A DNA stretch of 10,041 bases from CSP1-4 sp036559965. GTDB lineage: Bacteria > Chloroflexota > Limnocylindria > Limnocylindrales > CSP1-4. A model generated the notes under the pieces. It was not told the origin of the DNA. It worked only from the letters and a program-made list of their open reading frames with translations, and did no database searches. The stretch covers positions 1 to 10,041 of the forward strand of contig DATBSD010000089.1 of NCBI GenBank assembly GCA_036559965.1, read 5' to 3'. Shown here piece after piece: positions 1 through 6,459 of the stretch (position 1 is the stretch's first letter; each line of letters opens with the position of its first letter). A program made the position numbers and the translations under genes.

Positions 1-198
1 GATCTCGGTCGGCGGTGCCAGGCCGGCGACGGGCGCCTGGAGCCAGGCCAGCTCGAACGCCGCGTCGATGAATGCCTTCGACGTCTGGTCGGCGACGACC
101 ACGCCAAGTGCCAGGCCGCCGAACACGAGCCAGCGCGCGATGGCGCCAGTGCGCGATGTCGGGGTCGACGTGGGCTCCGGCGCGGTCGTCTCGGCCAT
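1..198 (-). CDS. lspA: Signal peptidase II (LspA), N-terminal part, cut by window edge
   Basis: Prolipoprotein signal peptidase is an inner-membrane aspartic protease that cleaves lipoprotein signal peptides after diacylglyceryl transfer. Only the first 66 codons are present; the gene runs off the left edge. A Thr/Pro-rich cytoplasmic lead (residues 1-20) is followed by a hydrophobic segment (about 22-38) that runs into VVADQTSKAFI (34-44). This matches the family's first helix and its conserved D-Q-x-x-K element. The catalytic aspartates lie beyond the window and cannot be checked. The ATG at 198 overlaps the ileS stop codon by one base (TGATG), so translation is probably coupled to ileS; no strong ribosome binding site is visible. 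An ileS-lspA pairing is common in bacteria, which supports the call. What is seen is the DQxxK motif, the hydrophobic helix and the context; the full function is inferred. Confidence 0.8.
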   Translation of the reverse strand, partial: MAETTAPEPTSTPTSRTGAIARWLVFGGLALGVVVADQTSKAFIDAAFELAWLQAPVAGLAPPTEI

Positions 199-3100
199 CA
201 CGGCATGCGCTCGAGGCCGATGACGAGGCTTTGGTTGTCGAGGGCCACGGTCCCGGTCGCGGCACGCGCCGGCGGCGCTTCATGGCGCACCTCGGTCGCC
301 AGCGTCTCGGCTGCGACCGCGGCCAGCCCGGCGCCGAGACGGGCGGTCGTCGCAGCGTCGAGCGCCAGCCAGAGCCGGATGCGGTCGTCGAGGGCGAGAT
401 CGGCCGTCCGTCGCAGCTCCTGGATGGCGCGCTGGATCTCGCGCAGGTCACCCTCCACGAGCAACTCCTCGGTGAGCGTCGTGTCGAGCACGACGACGAG
501 ACCGTCGTCGGCGGCCACGACGGTGCCCGGCCGGGGGGCGGCCTGGACCTCGACCTCGTCGGCGGCCAGCTCGATGCCGGCCAGTCGGACCCGACCGTCG
601 GGCAGGAACTCGACGTCGTTCGCGCGGGCCGCGGCCATCACGGCCGGGATCGCCGCTCCGAGCCGCTTGCCGATGCGCGGCAGGAGGGGCTTGACACGTC
701 GCTCGACGAGCTCCGAACCGTCATCCAGGACGCTCACGTGCTGGACGTTGGCCTCAGCCGCAAACAGGTCGAGCATCGCCGGCGGCATCCCCCGACGCCC
801 GCCGGGCACGGCCAGCCAGGCCTGAGCGAGCGGTTGTCGGGTGCGCAGCCGGCTGCTCGATCGCAACGTCCGGGCCAGCTCCACGGCCCGTCGGGCGACG
901 GCCATGGCGGCTTCGAGGTCCGGCTCGCGGCCGTCGGCCAGCTCCGCGCTCGGCCAGGCGGTCAGGTGCACCGAGTCGGGCGCACCCTCGACGGCGCCCG
1001 TGAGGTTGCCGTGCATCGCATCGGCCAGGAAGGGCAGCGTCGGCGCCATGATGCGGCTCGTCGCCGAGAGGACCGCGTGCAAGGTCGCGAAGGCGCCCGC
1101 CCGTTCGACCGACTCGTCGGCCCGCGAGAATCGCCTCCGGCTGAGGCGCAGGTACCAGGTCGAGAGGTCGTCGATGAAGCCGGCCAGGCGTCGCGCGGCA
1201 GCGGCGGCATCGTAGACATCGAGATCCACCGCGACCTCTTCGGCCGTGGCGGCCACGCGCGACAGGATCCAGCGATCGAGCACGTGACGATCCGCCGGCG
1301 GCGGTGCCGACGCGGACGGCGTCCAGTCAGCCAGACGTGCGTAGGTCACGAAGAAGGCATAGACATTCCAGAGCACGAGCAGCTCGCGGCGCGCCTCATC
1401 GGCGGCGTGCCAGCCGAAGAGGATGTTGTCCTCGGGTCGCGCTTTGGCGAACATCCAGCGCATGACGTCGACGCCCATCCGATCGGCCGCCTCGTCGAAC
1501 TCGATGGCATTGCCCCAGCTTTTGTGCATCGGTCGGCCGTCCTCGCCGAAGACCAGGGCGTAGCCGAAGATCGTCTCGAAGGGCGGCTCCCGCCGGAGGA
1601 CGGTGCTCATCGCGAGCATCGAGTAGAACCAGTTCCGGAACTGGCCGGGAAAGCTCTCCGTGATGAAGTCGGCCGGGAACCACTGCGCCCAGTAGTCGGG
1701 CTCCTCCCGGAAGTGGAGCGTGCTGAAGGGCACGATCCCGGCATCGAGCCACGGGTTGCCGACGTCGGCGATGCGTTCGACCGGCTGGCCGCAGCCCGAG
1801 CAGGCGATGCGCACGGCATCCACGTGGGGACGATGTGGCGTGTGGCCCTCGAAATCCGACCACCCGCTGACAGCGCGCTCACGGAGCTCCTCGCGGCCAG
1901 CGATGACCGAGACCGTCCCGCAGGCGGCGCAGTCGTAGATCGGTAGGGCGAGTCCCCAATAGCGCTTCTTGCTGATCATCCAGTCGTGCATGTTCAGCAG
2001 CCAGTCGAGCTCGCGTTCGTAGCCGAAGGACGGGATCCAGCGGATGCGATCGACGATGTCCATGATCTGGTAGCGCAGGCTGCGATCGACCTGCTCCACC
2101 GAGAGTGCCTCGCGCGGCTGGTCGTAGACCTCGCCCATGCTGATGAACCACTCGTCGACGAGCCGGAAGACCAGCGGCGTGCCGCAGCGCCAGCAATGCG
2201 GGTAGCGGTGGCGGATGGTCTCCAGCCGGTAGAACCGGCCGTGGTGCCGGAGCCGCTCGATGATCGGCTCGGCCACATCGCGCACGTCGCGTCCGGTCAG
2301 CGAGTCGAAGCCCTCGACGACGATGCCCGATTCGTCGATGGGCGCGATGACCGGCAGGCCGAGTCGCTTCCCGAGCTGGAAGTCCTCCGCGCCGCAGCCG
2401 GGCGCGACGTGGACGATGCCCGTGCCCTCCGCCTCGCCGACCTCTTCCCAGGCAACGACGCGGTGCTCGTACGGTCCGGCGGCGCCGTCGGGCGCCTGCC
2501 AGGCCCCGAAGGCGCGGCGCACGGCCGGCAGGTCATCGAACGGCCCTTCGTAGCGCCAGCCGACGAGCTCGCTGCCGGGCCGCTCCTCGAGGACCTCGAA
2601 GGCGCCCTCGACGGCCGTCTTGAGCGTGCCCTTGCCCACCCAGAGCTGCTCGTCGCCCTGGCGGATGCGGACGTAACGGATGGCCTCGCCGACGGCTGCG
2701 GCGACGTTCGAGGTGAGCGTCCAGGGCGTCGTCGTCCAGACCAGCAGCGACTCACCCGGTCGGTCGACGAGGGGCAGGCGGATGGTCAGACCCGGGTCGT
2801 CGCGCTCCTGGTAGCCCTCGGTCATCTCGTGCTGGCTGATGCCTGTCCCGCAGCGTGCGCACCAGGGCATCGTGTCGTGGCCCTTGTACAGCCAGCCGCG
2901 TCGATGACACTCCGCCAGGAAGCCCCAGATGAGGTCGTTGTTCTCGTTGCTGAACGTGAAGTAGGAGCCGCCAAGCTCCGGCATGCCGAGGCGTCCGACG
3001 ACCATCTCGACCGTGTCGGTGACCGGGCCACGCGGTCCGTCGACGGTCACCGGAGCCGCCGGATCGGCGGCCAGCAGATCGCGCAGGCGGCGCAGCTCGT

Positions 3101-3557
3101 CAGGATCGTTCCAGTCCATCCACATGCCGAGGCGGATGGACTGCTCGGTCTGCCGGGCGGCGTAGGTCAGGACGCGCTGCTTGCAGAGGCTCACGAACTC
3201 GGCGATGCCGAAGGCCTCGATGTCGCGCTTGCTCGTGAAGCCGAGGTCGCGCTCGACGTTGACCTCGACCCACAGCCCCTGGCAGTCGAAGCCGTTCTGC
3301 CAGCGCTGGTCCTGGCCGAGCATCGCGTGATAGCGCTGGTAGAGGTCCTTGTAGGCGCGGCCCCAGGCGTGATGGACGCCCATCGGATTGTTGGCCGTGA
3401 TCGGTCCATCGAGGAAGGACCAGCGTGGCCCGCCTGCGTTCTGCGCACGCAGCCGCTCGAACGTGCGCCGCTCGCGCCAGTGCGCCAGGGTCTCGTGCTC
3501 CTGGGCTGGGAAGTCGGGCAGGCTGGCGACGGCGCGAAACGGGCTGTCGGAGGGCAT
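198..3557 (-). CDS. ileS: Isoleucyl-tRNA synthetase, IleRS2-like, with altered HIGH (GVHH) and KMSKS (PMHKS) motifs
   Basis: This class Ia enzyme charges tRNA-Ile with isoleucine in the cytoplasm and edits valine. With the ATG at 3557 it has 1119 residues, long as in IleRS2-type enzymes. In order: catalytic fold start (WSFLDGPITANNP, 47-58) with GVHH at 60-63 where HIGH normally stands; CARCGTGISQHE (233-244); CP1 editing domain with the Thr-rich TTTPWTLTSN (275-284) and GTGIVHVAP (378-386); PHCWRCGTP (453-461); SKKRYWGLALPIYDC (529-543); a further cysteine pair (CSGCG, 586-590); PMHKS at 676-680 in place of KMSKS; then a helical anticodon-binding region and a C-terminal domain. Residues about 151-197 look like an insertion between MDWND and SYFTFSNENND. 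The reading frame extends 47 codons upstream, but that part is Arg-rich, lacks family similarity and crosses the promoter, so the start is placed at MPSDSPFR. It probably forms an operon with lspA. Confidence 0.95.
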   Translation of the reverse strand: MPSDSPFRAVASLPDFPAQEHETLAHWRERRTFERLRAQNAGGPRWSFLDGPITANNPMGVHHAWGRAYKDLYQRYHAMLGQDQRWQNGFDCQGLWVEVNVERDLGFTSKRDIEAFGIAEFVSLCKQRVLTYAARQTEQSIRLGMWMDWNDPDELRRLRDLLAADPAAPVTVDGPRGPVTDTVEMVVGRLGMPELGGSYFTFSNENNDLIWGFLAECHRRGWLYKGHDTMPWCARCGTGISQHEMTEGYQERDDPGLTIRLPLVDRPGESLLVWTTTPWTLTSNVAAAVGEAIRYVRIRQGDEQLWVGKGTLKTAVEGAFEVLEERPGSELVGWRYEGPFDDLPAVRRAFGAWQAPDGAAGPYEHRVVAWEEVGEAEGTGIVHVAPGCGAEDFQLGKRLGLPVIAPIDESGIVVEGFDSLTGRDVRDVAEPIIERLRHHGRFYRLETIRHRYPHCWRCGTPLVFRLVDEWFISMGEVYDQPREALSVEQVDRSLRYQIMDIVDRIRWIPSFGYERELDWLLNMHDWMISKKRYWGLALPIYDCAACGTVSVIAGREELRERAVSGWSDFEGHTPHRPHVDAVRIACSGCGQPVERIADVGNPWLDAGIVPFSTLHFREEPDYWAQWFPADFITESFPGQFRNWFYSMLAMSTVLRREPPFETIFGYALVFGEDGRPMHKSWGNAIEFDEAADRMGVDVMRWMFAKARPEDNILFGWHAADEARRELLVLWNVYAFFVTYARLADWTPSASAPPPADRHVLDRWILSRVAATAEEVAVDLDVYDAAAAARRLAGFIDDLSTWYLRLSRRRFSRADESVERAGAFATLHAVLSATSRIMAPTLPFLADAMHGNLTGAVEGAPDSVHLTAWPSAELADGREPDLEAAMAVARRAVELARTLRSSSRLRTRQPLAQAWLAVPGGRRGMPPAMLDLFAAEANVQHVSVLDDGSELVERRVKPLLPRIGKRLGAAIPAVMAAARANDVEFLPDGRVRLAGIELAADEVEVQAAPRPGTVVAADDGLVVVLDTTLTEELLVEGDLREIQRAIQELRRTADLALDDRIRLWLALDAATTARLGAGLAAVAAETLATEVRHEAPPARAATGTVALDNQSLVIGLERMP

Positions 3558-3565
3558 GCCAGGCA

Positions 3566-3571
3566 AGGATA
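3566..3571 (-). promoter_or_regulatory. Candidate -10 box for ileS, leaderless geometry
   Basis: On the minus strand, TATCCT sits within CGGCTATCCT and is followed by only 8 nt before the ileS ATG. Transcription would start at or next to the ATG, giving a leaderless mRNA. No purine-rich ribosome binding site is seen upstream of the start, which fits. No convincing -35 hexamer lies 16-18 bp upstream. There is also no room for a T-box leader, a common control of ileS in other Gram-positive lineages. Confidence 0.5.
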
Positions 3572-3607
3572 GCCGAAGCCATCGGCGCCTCGGCGGCGCC
3601 CTTCGGC
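3572..3607. promoter_or_regulatory. Inverted repeat between the divergent ileS and LCP promoters, candidate operator
   Basis: Perfect 7-bp arms GCCGAAG (3572-3578) and CTTCGGC (3601-3607) enclose two copies of the palindrome GGCGCC (3584-3589 and 3595-3600). The element fills most of the gap between the two outward-facing -10 boxes and abuts that of ileS. This is the right place for a shared operator or activator site. GC-rich DNA makes short inverted repeats frequent, so the function is inferred only. Confidence 0.35.
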
Positions 3608-3616
3608 CGCTCGGGC

Positions 3617-3622
3617 TATGAT
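3617..3622 (+). promoter_or_regulatory. Candidate -10 box for the LCP gene, leaderless geometry
   Basis: TATGAT in the context GGGCTATGAT is followed by 8 nt (GCCGCCCG) and then the ATG at 3631. The spacing equals that at ileS and predicts transcription starting at or beside the start codon. There is no ribosome binding site in between and no recognisable -35 hexamer. Confidence 0.5.
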
Positions 3623-3630
3623 GCCGCCCG

Positions 3631-5433
3631 ATGCAGCAGCGCCCGCGCGACGCTGGTCGGCACCGATCGCCCTTCGCGGCCGCCGTCTTGTCGCTCATCT
3701 TCCCCGGCCTCGGTCAGGCCTACCTCGGCTTCTACGGCCGCGCCCTGGCCTTCGCCGCGCCGCTCGTCCTGCTCATCGCGCTGGCCGGCGGCCTGCTCAT
3801 CAACGCCCAGACGCGTCTCTCGCTGCTCGCCGCCGTGTCCAGCCCGACGACGCTGCTGGGCATCCTCGTCTTGGATGCGCTGTTGCTCGTCTATCGCATC
3901 GTCGCCATCGTCGATGCCTTCCGCCTCGCCACGGCCTCGAACGCCGCCCTGGCCGGCGATCCGAGCGGCCGCCTCGGCAGGCCGCATGTCCGCTGGCGTC
4001 CCATCGCCATGGCCGGCTTGGTGGCGGTCGTGCTCGTCTCGTCGATCGCCCATGTCGCGGTCGCCCGCTACGACCTCATCGCCTACGACCTGGTGACGGC
4101 CATCGGTCGGACCGACGACGAGGAGGAGCCCGAGCCGAGCGGCGCCTCGGCGTCGGGCGAGCCGACCGACCCGGGCCAGCCGACCGACGAGCCCGAGCCA
4201 TCCGGTGCCGAGCCGACGGCGACCGTCGAGCCGGCCAGCTGGGACGGCAAGGAGCGCCTCAACATCCTGCTCCTGGGCGTCGACAAACGGAAGGACCAGA
4301 CCTCCTACAACACCGACACGATGATCGTCTTGAGCATCGATCCGACGACCAATCAGGCAGCCATGATGAGCCTGCCGCGTGACACGACGAACGTGCCGCT
4401 GCCCGATCGATGGCGGGCGTCGGGCTTCTACGGTGGCGTCTATCCGGCCAAGATCAACAGCCTCTGGGCGCGTGCCCGGGGCCAGGCGAGCCTCTTCCCG
4501 GGCGAGCGCAAGGACCGCGGCTACAACGCGCTCAAGGGTGCCCTCGGCGAGCTCTACCAGCTCGAGATCCCGTACTACGTGCAGGTCGACTTCGACGGCT
4601 TCCGCAAGGTCGTCGACACGCTCGGCGGCGTGGCCATCGACGTCCAGATGCCGGTCGCCGACGACCACTACCCCATCGGCGGCGGGCGCTCGGCCAACCT
4701 CTACATCCCGAGCGGCTACCAGCACATGGATGGCACCCAGGCGCTCGCCTACGCCCGCGCGCGACACCGCACGAGCGACTTCGACCGCGCTCAGCGGCAG
4801 CAGCGGGTCATCACCTCGCTCCGGGAGCAGGTCGATCCGGCCAGCCTGCTCGAGCCGGGGCGGCTCGACGAGCTCGTCTCGGTGCTCAAGGGCTCCGTCC
4901 GCACCGACATCCCACCCGAGCTCTTCCCATCGCTCGTCGCCCTCGCGGGACGCCTCGACGCCGACAAGGTCCGCTCGCTCGTCTTCACGCCGCCCGTCTA
5001 CCAGACCGAGTGCCTGAGCTGCTATTCGCTGACGCCCAAGGTCTCGGCCATCCGTCGCGCGGTGAAGAACGTCTTCCGGGTCGACCGGCAGCTCGAGCGC
5101 ACGCGCGTCAAGGTCGGCGAGGAGGGCGCCGTGGTCTGGGTCCTCAACGGGTCGGGCGCCAGCGGCCAGGCGGCCGGCGTGGCCGAGTACCTCGACTACC
5201 TGGGCATGAACGCGACGGTGCCCACGGCCGGCGGCGGCCGCGCCGACAGCGACGCCTACAAGCGGCCGGTGATCACGGTCTACAACGGCGCCGAAGCAGC
5301 GGTGCCGGCCACCGTCACGGCGCTCGAGGAGGCCCTCGGCGTCAAGGCGATCCTGAAGTCGGATCGGCTGGTCGCCGCCGACGTCATCGTCATCACGGGC
5401 GACAAGACGCCCGCGCTGGTCGTCCCCGAGTGA
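3631..5433 (+). CDS. LCP (LytR-CpsA-Psr) family protein with multi-pass N-terminus and LytR_C domain
   Basis: LCP proteins act on the outer face of the membrane and transfer lipid-linked glycopolymers onto peptidoglycan. The product has 600 residues. Hydrophobic segments lie near 16-34, 38-57, 74-96 and 125-146, the first carrying FPGLGQAYLGFYGRA, a motif seen in TM2/DUF5683-like small membrane domains. A Pro/Glu/Ser/Thr linker (160-203) leads to the LCP domain (about 208-400): NILLLGVDKR, NTDTMIVLSI with D229, MSLPRDT with R250/D251, KINS (274-277), and ARARHRTSDFDRAQRQQRV (374-392), which supplies the conserved Arg/Asp set for pyrophosphate and lipid phosphate. A CLSC pair (461-464) follows. 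The C-terminus (about 500-590, VVWVLNGSGASGQA) matches LytR_C. A single-pass anchor is usual in this family, so the polytopic N-terminus is atypical. The gene stands alone, divergent from ileS and tail-to-tail with ilvE. The polymer substrate cannot be told. Confidence 0.92.
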   Translation: MQQRPRDAGRHRSPFAAAVLSLIFPGLGQAYLGFYGRALAFAAPLVLLIALAGGLLINAQTRLSLLAAVSSPTTLLGILVLDALLLVYRIVAIVDAFRLATASNAALAGDPSGRLGRPHVRWRPIAMAGLVAVVLVSSIAHVAVARYDLIAYDLVTAIGRTDDEEEPEPSGASASGEPTDPGQPTDEPEPSGAEPTATVEPASWDGKERLNILLLGVDKRKDQTSYNTDTMIVLSIDPTTNQAAMMSLPRDTTNVPLPDRWRASGFYGGVYPAKINSLWARARGQASLFPGERKDRGYNALKGALGELYQLEIPYYVQVDFDGFRKVVDTLGGVAIDVQMPVADDHYPIGGGRSANLYIPSGYQHMDGTQALAYARARHRTSDFDRAQRQQRVITSLREQVDPASLLEPGRLDELVSVLKGSVRTDIPPELFPSLVALAGRLDADKVRSLVFTPPVYQTECLSCYSLTPKVSAIRRAVKNVFRVDRQLERTRVKVGEEGAVVWVLNGSGASGQAAGVAEYLDYLGMNATVPTAGGGRADSDAYKRPVITVYNGAEAAVPATVTALEEALGVKAILKSDRLVAADVIVITGDKTPALVVPE

Positions 5434-5434
5434 C

Positions 5435-6403
5435 CTAGTAGACGGCGCGCAGCCAGTCGGCGTAGGCCGGCAACCGACCGCGCACGGCGTCGAAGTAGAG
5501 ATCCTTGATGCGGCCCGTGATGGGACCGATGTCGCCCTCGGCGACCGGCCGGTGGTCGATGCTCGTGACGGGCGAGACCTGCGCGCCGGTGCCCACGAGG
5601 AAGACCTCCTCGGCGATGTAGAGCTCGGTCCGGTCGATCGACCGCTCGACGACATCGATGCCCAGCTCGGTCTTGGCGAGCTGGATGATGGCGCCTCGCG
5701 TGATGCCCTCGAGGATGTCGTCGGTCACGGGTGGCGTGACGACGATGCCGTCACGGACCATGAACAGGTTCTCGGCGCTGCCCTCCGAGGCATGGCCGTC
5801 GGCGGTCAGGACGATGGCCTCCTCGTGGCCGTTGAGCATCGCGTCCGACTTGGCGAAGGCGCTGTTGACGTACGCACCGTTGATCTTCGAGCGAGCCGGG
5901 ATGGCGGTATCGGAGACGCGGCGCCAGGACGTGGTCATGGTGCTGATGCCGCTCGTCGTGTCGATGTAGTCGCCGAAAGGCACCGTCACGATCATGAAGT
6001 CGTGCTCCAGGTCGTGCAGCCGGACGCCGATGGCCTGGCTCGACTTGTAGACCGAGGGCCGGATGTAGGCGTCCTCGTGGAAGTCGTTCCGGCGCATCAG
6101 CTCGACCGTCAGGTCGACCAGCGACTCCGGGCTGCCGGGCAGGTCCATGAGCAGCACGCGAGCGGAGTTGCGCAGCCGGCGGAAGTGCTCGAGGCCCTTG
6201 AGCACGTAGAGCTGGCCCTGCTCGGCGTTCCAGTAGGCGCGGATGCCCTCGAAGCAGGCCGTGCCGTACATGAACGCGTGGGTCATGACGCCGATGCGGG
6301 CGTCCTGGAGCGGCATGAACCGCCCTTCGTGATAGCACTCCACCACGCGTTCGCGCGGAAGGGCGCCGCTGGCCTCGGATGGGGTCGCGCGCTCGGTCAC
6401 CAT
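5435..6403 (-). CDS. ilvE: Branched-chain amino acid aminotransferase (class IV PLP enzyme)
   Basis: The enzyme reversibly transfers the amino group between glutamate and the 2-oxo acids of Leu, Ile and Val, the last step of their synthesis; it is cytoplasmic. It has 322 residues, a typical BCAT length. Fold type IV features are visible: FMYGTACFEGIRAY (44-57) of the substrate pocket, the likely Schiff-base lysine K173 in RSKINGAYVNSAFAK, the glutamate E207 in ASEGSAENLF that holds the PLP pyridine nitrogen, ITRGAII (234-240), and the phosphate-binding turn GTGAQVSPV (271-279). D-amino-acid transaminase and ADC lyase share the fold, but the EGIRAY and KINGAYVNS motifs and the length favour IlvE. 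It has its own -10 box. The TAG stop lies 1 bp from the converging LCP stop, so any terminator must sit inside the neighbouring gene. The second codon is GTG, so the in-frame start could shift by one. Confidence 0.93.
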   Translation of the reverse strand: MVTERATPSEASGALPRERVVECYHEGRFMPLQDARIGVMTHAFMYGTACFEGIRAYWNAEQGQLYVLKGLEHFRRLRNSARVLLMDLPGSPESLVDLTVELMRRNDFHEDAYIRPSVYKSSQAIGVRLHDLEHDFMIVTVPFGDYIDTTSGISTMTTSWRRVSDTAIPARSKINGAYVNSAFAKSDAMLNGHEEAIVLTADGHASEGSAENLFMVRDGIVVTPPVTDDILEGITRGAIIQLAKTELGIDVVERSIDRTELYIAEEVFLVGTGAQVSPVTSIDHRPVAEGDIGPITGRIKDLYFDAVRGRLPAYADWLRAVY

Positions 6404-6409
6404 GGCCGG

Positions 6410-6415
6410 AGTATA
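6410..6415 (-). promoter_or_regulatory. Candidate -10 box for ilvE, leaderless geometry
   Basis: On the minus strand TATACT, in the context GGCGGCTATACT, is followed by CCGGCC and then the ATG at 6403. The six-base gap puts the predicted transcription start at or just inside the start codon, and no ribosome binding site is present. This is the closest of the three boxes to the TATAAT consensus. No clear -35 hexamer is seen. It separates ilvE from the upstream antiporter gene, whose stop is 56 bp away. Confidence 0.55.
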
Positions 6416-6459
6416 GCCGCCGACGAACGGCCGCTCGACAGGCCGACCGGTGACCGGGC

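Noticed and set aside
72..1946. Long plus-strand open frame (624 codons) opposite ileS
   Set aside because: It mirrors the ileS coding strand, is Arg/Gly/Asp-rich without any family motif, and has no promoter or ribosome binding site. Long antisense frames are expected in DNA this GC-rich.
1986..3572. Second long plus-strand open frame (528 codons) opposite the 5' part of ileS
   Set aside because: Same reason: ileS is unmistakable on the other strand over the whole length, and this translation is low-complexity with no recognisable domain.
3558..3630. T-box or other tRNA-sensing leader upstream of ileS
   Set aside because: The intergenic region is 73 bp in total, the -10 box is 8 nt from the ATG, and no T-box sequence (TGGnACCGCG-like) is present.
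3558..3698. Longer ileS start at 3698
   Set aside because: The extra 47 residues are Arg-rich, reach into the LCP coding region and cross both promoters; the shorter start matches the expected IleRS N-terminus and the -10 spacing.
4111..4233. Tandem repeat in the LCP linker (EPSGA, EPTD, PTDEPEPSGA units)
   Set aside because: The units are imperfect and match a generic Pro/Glu-rich spacer; no exact DNA repeat of useful length is seen.
3616..5655. Minus-strand open frame (679 codons) opposite the LCP gene and running into ilvE
   Set aside because: It overlaps two well-supported genes, and its Asp/Arg/Val-rich composition is that of an antisense frame.
6447..6457. CCGG-TGA-CCGG hairpin just after the antiporter stop as a terminator
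   Set aside because: It has only four base pairs and no U run; such stems are common in this composition.
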